A stretch of 64,000 nucleotides of DNA, from NCBI RefSeq assembly GCF_001043005.1, contig NZ_JYKZ01000011.1:99580-163579 (forward strand). Direction: 5' to 3'. The notes under the pieces were generated by a model. The model saw only the letters and a program-made list of their open reading frames with translations, searched no databases and was not told where the DNA came from. Origin of the DNA: Pseudomonas psychrophila (GTDB taxonomy: Bacteria; Pseudomonadota; Gammaproteobacteria; Pseudomonadales; Pseudomonadaceae). The position numbers and the translations under genes are program-made. Shown one piece after another: positions 36,819-46,300 of this stretch (its first letter is position 1; every line of letters begins with the position of its first letter).

Positions 36819-38240
36819 ATGAAGTTGTCCATGCCGCGATTCGATCAAGCCCCTGTCTTGGTGGTAGGCGATGTCATGCTCGACCGTTATTGGCATGGCG
36901 GGACCTCACGGATTTCCCCTGAGGCGCCGGTGCCGGTGGTCAAGGTCGAGCAAATCGAAGACCGTCCAGGCGGCGCTGCCAACGTTGCGCTCAACATTGC
37001 CGCACTGGGTGCGCCTGCCTCACTGGTCGGTGTGACCGGCGACGATGAAGCCGCCGACAGCCTGGCCAATCGGCTTGAAGGCGCCGGTGTTCGTGCACTG
37101 TTCCAGCGTATCGCGCATCAGCCGACCATCGTTAAGTTGCGGGTCATGAGCCGTCACCAGCAACTGCTGCGTATCGATTTCGAAGAGCCGTTCGCCACCG
37201 ACGCCCTGGCGTTGGGCGCTGAAGTTGAAAACCTGCTCGAAGGTATCAAGGTGCTGGTGCTGTCCGACTATGGCAAGGGCGCCTTGAAAAACCATCAGGT
37301 GTTGATCCAGGCCGCACGTGCCCGAGGCATTCCGGTGCTGGCTGATCCCAAGGGCAAGGACTTCTCGATCTATCGTGGCGCAAGCCTGATCACGCCCAAT
37401 CTCAGCGAGTTCGAAGCTATCGTCGGTGGCTGTACCGATGAGGCCGATCTGGTGGCCAAAGGCGCCAAGCTGATGGCAGATCTGGATCTGGGGGCCCTGC
37501 TGGTCACCCGTGGCGAACATGGCATGACCTTGTTGCGTCCGGGCTTTGCGGCCATGCACTTGCCCGCTCGGGCTCGTGAAGTGTTTGATGTGACAGGCGC
37601 TGGCGATACCGTCATTTCGACCCTGGCCGCAGCCATTGCTGCCGGCGAAGAACTGCCCCACGCCGTGGCGCTGGCCAATCTGGCGGCCGGTATTGTGGTC
37701 GGCAAGCTGGGTACGGCCGCTATCAGTGCGCCGGAACTGCGCCGGGCGATTCAGCGTTCCGAAGGTTCGGAGCGTGGTGTGCTGAGTCTCGATCAGCTGT
37801 TGCAGGCCATCGAAGATGCGCGGGCCCACAACGAGAAAATCGTCTTCACCAATGGTTGCTTCGACATCCTGCATGCCGGTCATGTGACCTACCTGGAACA
37901 AGCGCGGGCCCAGGGCGATCGCTTGATCGTGGCGGTCAACGATGACGCTTCCGTGAGTCGCCTGAAAGGCCCGGGGCGCCCGATCAACAGCGTTGACCGG
38001 CGCATGGCCGTACTGGCTGGCTTGGGCGCGGTGGATTGGGTGATCAGCTTCCCTGAAGCGACTCCGGAAAACCTGCTAGCCCAGGTCAAGCCGGATGTGC
38101 TGGTCAAGGGCGGCGATTACGGGATCGATCAGGTGGTCGGTGCCGATATCGTGGCGGCTTATGGCGGTACGGTAAAAGTGCTGGGGCTGGTTGAAAACAG
38201 CTCGACCACGGCGATTGTCGAGAAAATCCGCGGTCAGTAA
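36819..38240 (+). CDS. hldE: Bifunctional heptose-7-phosphate kinase/heptose-1-phosphate adenylyltransferase
   Basis: A 473-residue cytoplasmic enzyme that performs two steps of ADP-L-glycero-D-manno-heptose synthesis, supplying WaaC and WaaF. The N-terminal ribokinase domain (about 1-320) has NLSEFEAIVGG and FDVTGAGDTVISTLAAA with the catalytic Asp; the C-terminal nucleotidyltransferase domain (about 340-473) has FTNGCFDILHAGHVTYL (HxGH motif). Fused length is typical. It is followed by a REP pair. Confidence 0.97.
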   Translation: MKLSMPRFDQAPVLVVGDVMLDRYWHGGTSRISPEAPVPVVKVEQIEDRPGGAANVALNIAALGAPASLVGVTGDDEAADSLANRLEGAGVRALFQRIAHQPTIVKLRVMSRHQQLLRIDFEEPFATDALALGAEVENLLEGIKVLVLSDYGKGALKNHQVLIQAARARGIPVLADPKGKDFSIYRGASLITPNLSEFEAIVGGCTDEADLVAKGAKLMADLDLGALLVTRGEHGMTLLRPGFAAMHLPARAREVFDVTGAGDTVISTLAAAIAAGEELPHAVALANLAAGIVVGKLGTAAISAPELRRAIQRSEGSERGVLSLDQLLQAIEDARAHNEKIVFTNGCFDILHAGHVTYLEQARAQGDRLIVAVNDDASVSRLKGPGRPINSVDRRMAVLAGLGAVDWVISFPEATPENLLAQVKPDVLVKGGDYGIDQVVGADIVAAYGGTVKVLGLVENSSTTAIVEKIRGQ

Positions 38241-38256
38241 TTACCCGGCAGATGCA

Positions 38257-38345
38257 CTGTGGGAGCGGGCTTGCTCGCGATGAGATCGACTCGGTTCTTC
38301 TGACAGACCGAGCCGCCTGTATCGCAAGCAAGCCCGTTCCCACAT
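38257..38345. repeat. REP pair downstream of hldE
   Basis: TGTGGGAGCGGGCTTGCTCG (38258 on) faces ATCGCAAGCAAGCCCGTTCC (38321-38340), separated by about 38 bp. This is a REPIN-type arrangement between convergent genes. Confidence 0.85.
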
Positions 38346-38361
38346 GTGCAGAGCGCTGCGC

Positions 38362-39318
38362 TCAAGCCTTCTTCACGACCTTCCTGAAAATCTGCCGCGC
38401 CTTACCGGTCAGGCGCTTGAGCCTGGACTCCGGTGTCGGCGGGCTCAGGCCTTGCTGCTTGACCCAATCTTTCCAGTGAATCCGTTCGTCGTGTACCACC
38501 CAGCCGTCTTGAGGCGCAAAGCTCTCGGCCAGACGCACGCCCCGGGTACTTGCGGGGTGCAGTTGGTCTTTGGTGAGTGTGTACAGTTCGGCGCAGGGCT
38601 GGCCATCGGTCAGCGGGATCAGGTACAGGTCCGGGCGCTTGCGATCAAGGCGCGCGACCAGTTGATCACCTTCCAGTCGCTCATCGACATGAAACAGGCT
38701 CAGGGACTTGGCCTCCTTTGGCACTTCCAGGCGCAGGTCGTATATCAGCTGCAGTGACGCCGTCGGTAAATGCACGTAGGTTCGTGGCCGCTCGAGCAGG
38801 GGCTGGCTGCCACAGCGTACGGGCCGCGCTGCGCCAGACAGCGGCGTGAGGCGAAAGGGCAGGGCTTCACGGTAATGCAGGGCGGCGGCATAGGGCGCCG
38901 GTAGCCATGTTTCGTTGAAGCGTCCGCTAAGCCAACCCTCGGGGGTTTCCAGCAAGCATTCTTCGGCAATTTCCTGGATGGCGGTGTGCAGGGGCAGGTT
39001 GACCTCATGGGCGGGGACATAGCCCGAGATCAGCTTGAGCACCACATCGCCCCGATCCTGACGGCGTTGGCGCACCAACACCCAGTAATCGCGGCCTTGC
39101 CAATGCAAGGTCAGGCGTACCGATACGCCAAGATTCGCCAGTTCCAGTGAAAAACGCTCACTGTTAGCCACTTTCACCGGTCGGCGTTTTTGCAGGGTTT
39201 GCGTGAAGTTCAGCGGCATCCCGACGCTTTGATAGCTCAAGCCTTCAGGCGTGGCCTCGACAAACAACGGCAGGGTTTTGAAGTCGCTGGGGTTCTTGCG
39301 GATCAGCATGCGCGGCAT
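38362..39318 (-). CDS. Uncharacterised protein with degenerate Nudix-like box
   Basis: A 318-residue protein. The ATG at 39318 is preceded by AAGGAGCCGAG; the upstream start at 39351 only adds 11 residues with no ribosome site. Homologues are often labelled metal ABC transporter ATPase, but there is no Walker A or signature motif. Instead a Nudix-like helix is suggested by AIQEIAEECLLETPEG, which keeps E-x2-EE but lacks the Gly of REUxEExGU. It is expressed toward hldE and lies downstream of an aldo/keto reductase gene on the same strand, 41 bp away. Function unknown. Confidence 0.75.
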   Translation of the reverse strand: MPRMLIRKNPSDFKTLPLFVEATPEGLSYQSVGMPLNFTQTLQKRRPVKVANSERFSLELANLGVSVRLTLHWQGRDYWVLVRQRRQDRGDVVLKLISGYVPAHEVNLPLHTAIQEIAEECLLETPEGWLSGRFNETWLPAPYAAALHYREALPFRLTPLSGAARPVRCGSQPLLERPRTYVHLPTASLQLIYDLRLEVPKEAKSLSLFHVDERLEGDQLVARLDRKRPDLYLIPLTDGQPCAELYTLTKDQLHPASTRGVRLAESFAPQDGWVVHDERIHWKDWVKQQGLSPPTPESRLKRLTGKARQIFRKVVKKA

Positions 39319-39359
39319 CTCGGCTCCTTCTTGCGTCGGGGTCGGCCACATCGGCGGCT

Positions 39360-40172
39360 TCAGGTTTTACGCAGTACCTGCGCAACAGTCGCCACGTTAT
39401 GGGCCAGGTGCAGCGGATTGATGGTACCGACAATAGCACTGGCAACTCCGTGATGGCCAAATACCAATTCGAAGCTGGCGCGCACCGGATCAACCCCCGG
39501 GCTCAAGCACACATGTCCACTGGCCAAGGCCTTCTTAACCAGAATGGCCTTGCCGTGGGCTGCGGCGTAATCGATAACCGGCAGTTCGGCTTGCTCATTG
39601 AGGTTGAAGGTGACCATCGCGCAGTCGCCTGTTTCCAAGGCCTTCAGCCCGCCTTCGACGGTTTTACCTGACAGGCCGAAGCCGCGAATCTTACCTTCGC
39701 TTTTCAGTTCGGACAGGGTCTCGTAAACCTCGCACTCATTGAGAATCGCAAGGTCATTGCCATCAGAGTGAACCAGCACCAGGTCGATGAAATCCGTTTC
39801 CAAACGTTGCAGGCTGCGCTCCACCGAGCGCCGTGTATGAGCCGCGCTGAAATCGTGGCTCGACTGGCCGTCGACGAACTCTTCGCCCACTTTGCTGACA
39901 ATCACCCAGTCTTGACGCTGGCCGCGCAAGAGCGGGCCCAGGCGTTCTTCACTGCGGCCGTAGGCGGGCGCAGTGTCGATCAGATTGATGCCCAAATCAC
40001 GGCTGAGCTTGAGCAGCATCCGCGCTTCGTCATCATCCGGGATCTGAAAACCGCTGGGATACTTGACCCCTTGGTCGCGGCCCAGCTTGACGGTGCCAAG
40101 GCCCAGTGGCGAAACCAACAGGCCGGTACTGCCCAGCGGGCGATGAAATGCGTGCAGGGTTGGCTGGCTCAT
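39360..40172 (-). CDS. Aldo/keto reductase
   Basis: A 270-residue NAD(P)H-dependent oxidoreductase of the AKR superfamily. Catalytic tetrad residues are visible: Asp in LIDTAPAYGRSEERLG, Tyr in the same stretch (PAYG), Lys in WVIVSKVGE and His in LVLVHSDGN. The start ATG overlaps the stop of the FAD oxidoreductase by 4 bases (TCATGA read on the minus strand as ATGA), so the two are translationally coupled and probably act on related substrates. Physiological substrate unknown. Confidence 0.9.
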   Translation of the reverse strand: MSQPTLHAFHRPLGSTGLLVSPLGLGTVKLGRDQGVKYPSGFQIPDDDEARMLLKLSRDLGINLIDTAPAYGRSEERLGPLLRGQRQDWVIVSKVGEEFVDGQSSHDFSAAHTRRSVERSLQRLETDFIDLVLVHSDGNDLAILNECEVYETLSELKSEGKIRGFGLSGKTVEGGLKALETGDCAMVTFNLNEQAELPVIDYAAAHGKAILVKKALASGHVCLSPGVDPVRASFELVFGHHGVASAIVGTINPLHLAHNVATVAQVLRKT

Positions 40173-41344
40173 GACAACAGTTGCTCCCAGGCTGTTTTGC
40201 CCAAAGGCGGGCGCGGTAACTCAGGCAAGGCCGGGGTATTGCCCGGCTTGATACCGTCGTTCTCCAGTGCCTGCATCACACGATCCGAGAAGTCAGGCGC
40301 CAATGCCAGCTTGGTCGGCCAGCCCACCATCAGGCGGCCTTGATCCGCAAGGTAGGCGTTGTCCGGGCGTACAAGGCCCGACTGCGCAGGCTCGGCGCGG
40401 TTGACCCGCAACGTGGCCCATTGCGCCTGGCTCAGGTCGACCCAAGGGAGCAAATTGCCCAGTTCCTTTTGCGCAACGGCAATTTGCTCGGCAGGTTCGC
40501 GGGCAACCCCATCGGCTTCGGCGATGTCACCGCCCAGGTACCACACCCACTCGCCATCTGCTGCCGGGTGTGTGGTCACGGTAACGCGCGGCTTGGGGCC
40601 ACCGCCCAGGCAATGGGCGTACAGCGGCTTGAGGCTTGGGCCCTTGACCATCACCATGTGCAACGGGCGCAACTGTTGGGCTGGAACACTGATGCCGGCG
40701 CTGGCCAATAGCTCGGCATTGCCTGCGCCCGCACTCAATACGATGCGCTGGGCATGAATGTCGCGTCCGTCGACCCGCAGGCCGATCAGTTCGTTGTTTT
40801 CAAACAGGGGTTCAATGTTCTGGCCAGCCAGCAGGCCGTCACCCGCCAACTCCGCCAGACGCTCGATCAGGCTCGGAACATCGACCACCAGCTCTGCCAG
40901 GCGATAGACCTTGCCCTTGAAGCGCGGATCTTGCAGAGCAGGGGGCAATTGGTCGCCTTTGACCTGATCGACCCGGCCACGTACGGCCTTGCTGGCAAAG
41001 AAGCTGGTGAGATTGCCCGCCAGGGTACCGGGCGACCACAGGTAATGGGCTTCGGAGAGCAGGCGCACGCCGCTCAGATCCAGCTCGCCATTACCGGCCA
41101 AGGCTTCACGCCAGCGCCTGGGCATATCGGCGATGGCTTCCGAGGCGCCGGTCAGGGCCCCATGTAGCGCGTATTTGGCGCCGCCATGAATAATGCCCTG
41201 TGATTTCACGCTCTGACCGCCGCCCAGGCTTTCACGTTCAACCACAATCGTGGAGAACCCCTGACGTCGAAGACGGGCATTGAGCCAGAGGCCGGCAACA
41301 CCAGCGCCGACAATCAGCACGTCGGTGGAAATAACAGATGGCAT
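40169..41344 (-). CDS. FAD-dependent oxidoreductase, DAO family
   Basis: A 391-residue flavoprotein. The N-terminal dinucleotide-binding motif is VLIVGAGVAGLWLNARLRRQ, followed by VVERESLGGGQSVKSQGIIHGG, typical of D-amino-acid/glycerol-3-phosphate oxidase-like enzymes. The ATG at 41344 has GAGGT upstream. It is first in a two- or three-gene unit with the aldo/keto reductase and perhaps the Nudix-like gene. The substrate cannot be inferred from sequence. Confidence 0.88.
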   Translation of the reverse strand: MPSVISTDVLIVGAGVAGLWLNARLRRQGFSTIVVERESLGGGQSVKSQGIIHGGAKYALHGALTGASEAIADMPRRWREALAGNGELDLSGVRLLSEAHYLWSPGTLAGNLTSFFASKAVRGRVDQVKGDQLPPALQDPRFKGKVYRLAELVVDVPSLIERLAELAGDGLLAGQNIEPLFENNELIGLRVDGRDIHAQRIVLSAGAGNAELLASAGISVPAQQLRPLHMVMVKGPSLKPLYAHCLGGGPKPRVTVTTHPAADGEWVWYLGGDIAEADGVAREPAEQIAVAQKELGNLLPWVDLSQAQWATLRVNRAEPAQSGLVRPDNAYLADQGRLMVGWPTKLALAPDFSDRVMQALENDGIKPGNTPALPELPRPPLGKTAWEQLLS

Positions 41345-41432
41345 GAGCGACCTCAGCGTTTAAAGACAAAGACCGCAAGTATACAGTCTGATCTTCAAAC
41401 TGGCCTTGTAGAGGCACTCACTTGGCTGCGCA

Positions 41433-41521
41433 CTGTGGGAGCGGGCTTGCTCGCGATGCGGGCGACGCGGTTTACCTGACAGGCAGTGTTGATTTTATCG
41501 CGAGCAAGCCCGCTCCTACAG
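41433..41521. repeat. REP pair between the FAD oxidoreductase and emrE
   Basis: CTGTGGGAGCGGGCTTGCTC (41433 on) and its inverted partner ATCGCGAGCAAGCCCGCTCC (41497 on), about 40 bp apart. Same REPIN group as at 38257. Confidence 0.87.
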
Positions 41522-41530
41522 GTGGAAGGG

Positions 41531-41863
41531 TTAGTGCCCCACAGTTTTGGAAAACAGCTGGATAACGACCACGCCCAGCACAATCAGGCCCATGCCGATC
41601 ATTGCCGGAATGTCGAGTTTCTGCCCGTAGATAAACAGTGCAGCGATGCTCACCATCACAATCCCCATGCCCGCCCATACGGCGTAAGCCACGCCTACGG
41701 GGATGGTGCGCACGACCAGTGTCAGCATCCAGAACGCCGTGGCGTAGCCAGCAATGACCAGAATCAGTGGCAGTGGAGTACTGAAGCCTTTGATCGCCTT
41801 CATGGAGACGGTTGCAATCACTTCGGCGCAAATGGCGATGGCCAAGTAGTAGTAGGCGTTCAT
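41531..41863 (-). CDS. emrE: Small multidrug resistance transporter, EmrE type
   Basis: A 110-residue protein with four membrane helices and the essential Glu14 in the first helix (AIAICAEVIATVSMK). Proton-coupled export of quaternary cations is the usual role. The ATG at 41863 is preceded by CAGGAC; longer in-frame starts run into the leader region of waaA and lack hydrophobic or conserved sequence. Other motifs: YAVWAGMGIV in helix 3 and GLIVLGVVVIQLFS in helix 4. It is divergent from waaA. Confidence 0.92.
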   Translation of the reverse strand: MNAYYYLAIAICAEVIATVSMKAIKGFSTPLPLILVIAGYATAFWMLTLVVRTIPVGVAYAVWAGMGIVMVSIAALFIYGQKLDIPAMIGMGLIVLGVVVIQLFSKTVGH

Positions 41864-42031
41864 GGGTGGAGTCCTGAGTGTGGTGCGGGGCAATTTAACA
41901 GTAAGGCATTCTAGTGAATGTAAAAGTGTGTAGTACGTTTCGATTACGACAGGTGCCGGGGGTATTTCGACACCGCAGGCGTGATGCAGTGCCATCATCG
42001 TGATTACCGTTTTCAAGTAAACTCCGTGCCC

Positions 42032-43309
42032 ATGAATAGAACTCTCTACACCTTGCTGTTTCATCTGGGGCTGCCGCTGGTGGCGATTCGCTTGTGGTTA
42101 CGGGCACGCAAGGCACCCGCGTATGCCCGGCGCATTGGCGAACGTTTCGCCATGAACTTGCCGGCCATGCAGCCGGGCGGGATTTGGGTGCATGCCGTTT
42201 CGGTGGGTGAGAGCATTGCCGCCGCACCCATGATTCGCGAGCTGCTCAAGCGTTATCCACAGTTGCCGATCACCGTGACCTGCATGACGCCGACCGGTTC
42301 GGAACGGATCCAGGCCCTGTTCGCCAACGAGCCGCGAATTCAGCATTGCTACCTGCCCTACGATTTGCCGTGGGCGGCGGCGCGGTTTCTGGAGCGGGTC
42401 AAGCCCAAGCTTGGCGTCATCATGGAAACCGAGTTGTGGCCCAACCATATCCACCAGTGCGCCAAGCGCGGTATCCCGGTGGCGCTGGCCAATGCCCGGT
42501 TGTCCGAACGTTCGGCCAAAGGCTATGCGCGGTTTGCCGGGCTGACCCGGCCAATGCTTGAAGAAATGAGCCTGATCGCCGTGCAGACCGAGGCCGAGGC
42601 CGAACGTTTTCGGCTCCTGGGCGCGCGACCTGAATGTGTTGAGGTCACTGGATCGATCAAGTTCGACTTGAGCATTGACCCTCAGCTATTGATCAAGGCC
42701 CGTGAGCTGCGCGAGCAATGGCAGGCGCAAGAGCGTCCGGTATGGATCGCAGCCAGCACCCACGAGGGCGAAGACGAGATCGTGTTGGCGGCCCATCGTC
42801 AATTGCTGGCCAGTTACCCCAATGCGCTGCTGATTCTGGTGCCGCGTCATCCTGAACGTTTCAATTCGGTATTCGAGCTGTGTCGGCGCGAAGGGTTTGC
42901 CACCGTGCGCCGCTCAAGTGGCGAGTCGGTTGAAGCTCAAACCCAAGTGCTGCTGGGCGACACCATGGGCGAGTTGCTGTTTTTATATGCCTTGGCAGAC
43001 AGCGCCTTTGTTGGCGGCAGCCTGGTACCCAACGGCGGGCATAATCTGCTGGAGCCGGCTGCGCTGGCCAAGCCCGTGCTGAGCGGGCCGCATCTGTTCA
43101 ACTTCCTCGAAATTGCCGCCAAACTGCGCGATGCCGCAGCCCTGGAAGAAGTTGATGATGCTCAAGGTCTGGCCGTCGCAGTGCAGCGCCTGTTTGAGTT
43201 GCCGCAAGACGCGCAGCGCATGGCGCAGGCGGGCCTCAAGGTGATGCAGCTCAACCAGGGCGCCTTGCAGCGTTTGCTCGACGGCCTGGCGCGCCTGATA
43301 GCGCGCTGA
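42032..43309 (+). CDS. waaA: Kdo transferase
   Basis: A 425-residue GT30 enzyme that transfers Kdo from CMP-Kdo to lipid IVA. The start at 42032 (MNRTLYTLLFHLGLPLV) gives the family length; the longer start at 41981 adds 17 unconserved residues. An N-terminal membrane anchor is followed by IWVHAVSVGESIAA with the catalytic Glu, METELWPN, and the donor-site region FVGGSLVPNGGHNLLEPA. No strong ribosome site is visible. It ends 21 bp from the convergent giant toxin-like gene. Confidence 0.96.
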   Translation: MNRTLYTLLFHLGLPLVAIRLWLRARKAPAYARRIGERFAMNLPAMQPGGIWVHAVSVGESIAAAPMIRELLKRYPQLPITVTCMTPTGSERIQALFANEPRIQHCYLPYDLPWAAARFLERVKPKLGVIMETELWPNHIHQCAKRGIPVALANARLSERSAKGYARFAGLTRPMLEEMSLIAVQTEAEAERFRLLGARPECVEVTGSIKFDLSIDPQLLIKARELREQWQAQERPVWIAASTHEGEDEIVLAAHRQLLASYPNALLILVPRHPERFNSVFELCRREGFATVRRSSGESVEAQTQVLLGDTMGELLFLYALADSAFVGGSLVPNGGHNLLEPAALAKPVLSGPHLFNFLEIAAKLRDAAALEEVDDAQGLAVAVQRLFELPQDAQRMAQAGLKVMQLNQGALQRLLDGLARLIAR

Positions 43310-43330
43310 GCGGCCCCTCTAGCCTGCGGG

Positions 43331-46300
43331 TTATTGGGCCACTGGCAGAAACCAGCGTTCTGCCAGTGACCGGCCGATTTGGCCACGGTGGACGTTGACA
43401 ATGGCCTGCCCGCTTTTAGCGTTGGCCAGCTGCGACCAATAACTGAGCGTGCGCTGTGCTTTGGTTTTCAAGTGGGCGACGGTGTAGTCCTGCTTCGCAG
43501 TGTCTGCCTCGGCATAGTGAAAATGGGCATACCACAGCGGATAACCCTTGCGGTCGTTGATGGCATATTCCTGGATAAAGTCCCGACGTTCGCCCGTTAA
43601 CTGGATGCGCCTGCCGAGAGCGGCGATCTGGACCCGTTCCTGATCAATCAGGTAGTGCAGGTTGCCGTGTGTGGGTGGTAGTTGCAGGCTCAATTGAATG
43701 CGCATTGCCCGGCCTTCGTCGATCATTTGCCGGGCAGCCCTGCGCAGGGTGTCCATCAGGGTTTGATCGTCCGCCAGTCGTGAGGCCGGGGGCAGGGTCT
43801 GAAGGCTTAGGTGCAGTTCGGTTGCCAGGTTGTCGAGCTTGCGAGCCTGGTAAGTGAGTAGTTCTTCGACTTCCTGGGGGTGCCGGGAAAGGGTCTTGTA
43901 CTGCCGGGCTTTGTCCAGATACCCCGCGAACGTGGCCAGCAGTTTGCGAGCGTCCCCCTTGATGACATTGAGCGCTCGAGTACTGGCAGGCGGCGAAGGA
44001 CGTTCGGTCTTGATCTGGACCCATTCGTCCCCGTGTTGCAGGTAGGTCGACAGCAGTTGCCGGTCGTAATCGGAGCGGACTTCGATCACCTCATTTTGCC
44101 ATTCGCTGTCTGCGGGTCTTAGTTCACCAATCAATTTGCCCTTGCCGCGTACGCTGATCATCTTTTTTGGACGCATGCCGGCTGCTGACGGCATGCGTTT
44201 ACGGGGGTTTTTTCCACTGGGTTTAGCAGGAGGCCTGATCTCGGTAGCCAGTTGCTTAGTCGCCTCCTGGTACAGATCTGTCAGGAGCGTGTGCAGTTGA
44301 TTGAAGTACTCGGGCTCCAGTTCATCGGCATACAGCAGGCCGATGCCCTGCACCGTATCCAGGGCCTGGCCGTACTGCTCAGCGAGGCTACCCAGTATCT
44401 CCAGGCGTTTGCTGGCCTCGAACTCTAGGGTGTTGAGCTGGTTGTGGGTGTAGATGTGCTCCTTGAGAGGGTCGATGGCGTTGTCGAGGCTGTCTTCGAT
44501 GAGGCTGCCTGCCGCAAGCCTTGAGCTGGCGAGTTTCAGGCAGTCGAGCTGGAAACCCTTGAGGGTCAGGCTTGTGTGCCCGCCGACGGGTAGCCCCCGG
44601 ACCAGCTCGGTGGCAGTTGCAACCCCCGCGTCGCCGAGGCTGAACAACTGATCCAGATAGCCATCTCTTTGCTCTATACGTTCGATGGTGTGTTCGTTGA
44701 GGGCTATTTGTTCCCGGATGGACGCTATAAACCCTTGCGGGTCTTCAACCGCTGCCGCCTCAAGGTCCGGCCCCGGAGTGGTGAACTGCGGCCACTTTGC
44801 AATCTGCGCCGCCTGTTCACTTGCCGAAATGGACAAGGAAATTGAGCGGTTGTAGAAGGCCTTCTCCAGCATCGAAACTATGATCGTTTCGTGAAACGGT
44901 ATTTTCAGCTCGATGCGTTCCTGAGCCGTGGCCAGCAGTGCCTGGTACTCGCTCAATTCAGCATGCAGGGCGGTGCCAAGCCTGTCGCGAAAGGCGGCGA
45001 CTTGCTCAGCACTGAAGCGAGGCTCCGCCATCGCCCTTTTGAGCGCTGCATGGGTAATCTCAACAGTTTTTTGCAGCGGAGCCTCACGGGGAAAAAAATC
45101 ACTCATTTGGGCCTCCAGTTCGCGAATGCGCTGCGCTTTGTGCTGCTGCAATGCCGCGATCCGTTTGGGCGGCATCCCCCCGAGCAAGCGCAGGCGCAGA
45201 TCCAGTGACCAGTTGCCGTGGCTGTCCGACTTGAGGCCTGGGCCGTGATGGTTGATATCGGCAGCTGAAACGATAACCGCCACGCCTGGGGGGGCGACAT
45301 CAACGGGGTACAGGCCCTGTTCGATCAACGCATGCCAAGTCTGCCCAATGCGGTAGAGGCCTTTGCTCGGGCCACTGGCCTGAGGGGGAGGCAGGATCGC
45401 TGGCTGCAATACTTCAAAGGTCGCCAGCTGCTTGCGCTGGCTGGGGGTGAGGCGGTCATGGGCGTTGGCAAAGCTGAAGTCCAGCACTGTGCTGTCCGCA
45501 TCGGGGTATTCGCCGGGCAGGGCGGCGATGCCCGTAACAACATTGGGCGGTGAAGGCTCCGGCCAGACCTCCCGGATACGGATTGGGGCCCGTGGCCTCA
45601 GCACTTGCGCCATCAGCCCTTCGGGCAAAGGTGCAAGCGGCTGCACAACGGTCAGGGACTGGTGGAGCAGCAACAGGCACAGATTGAACAGCACATCGGC
45701 TGCTGCCAGTTCGCGGGTCGCCGGGTCACTGCTGGTGAGTGCGGGGATGTCCTTGCTGGCAAGGCTGGCCAGGCTCATTAACCCGGCGGTAAGCATGACG
45801 GCGGGAGGCCCGCCAGGTAGTAGCAACAAGGCGTTGAAAACCAGGCCGCCCCCTTCGATCAATACGCGCCAGCGGCTTTCCTGATTGGACACCGAGTCGA
45901 TGTTCGCCTGTTCCACCAGCGCTCGGGCATTGCTGCCATACAGAAACTGCATCAAACGACCGTTATGCAGGTATTGCAGCAATTCGTCGCTGCTGGCGTT
46001 GATTGCCAGTTGTGCAGGGGCGGGTGTTTGAATCGGGGCGAAGTCACTGCCCAGGCCAAAGCGCACGTAATGAGGCTCTTTGAAACCACCGTTGTCGTAG
46101 ATCGGGCGGGCAAGGTCGCTCAACCAGGTCAGTACGCTGGATTGCAGTGGCGAGGGTTCGGCGATCGCGTCCAGCAGGGCTGTGCGGGTCGTGAATTCCA
46201 GCAATGAGGGTGAGTAAAACGGACGGTACAACACATGGGGGCCACGCTCGGCATCGGCAGGTTCGATGATGAACATGTTGCTCGCCCTATCAGGCAGCGC

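Noticed and set aside
38362..39318. Metal ABC transporter ATPase
   Set aside because: No Walker A, signature or Walker B motif is present.
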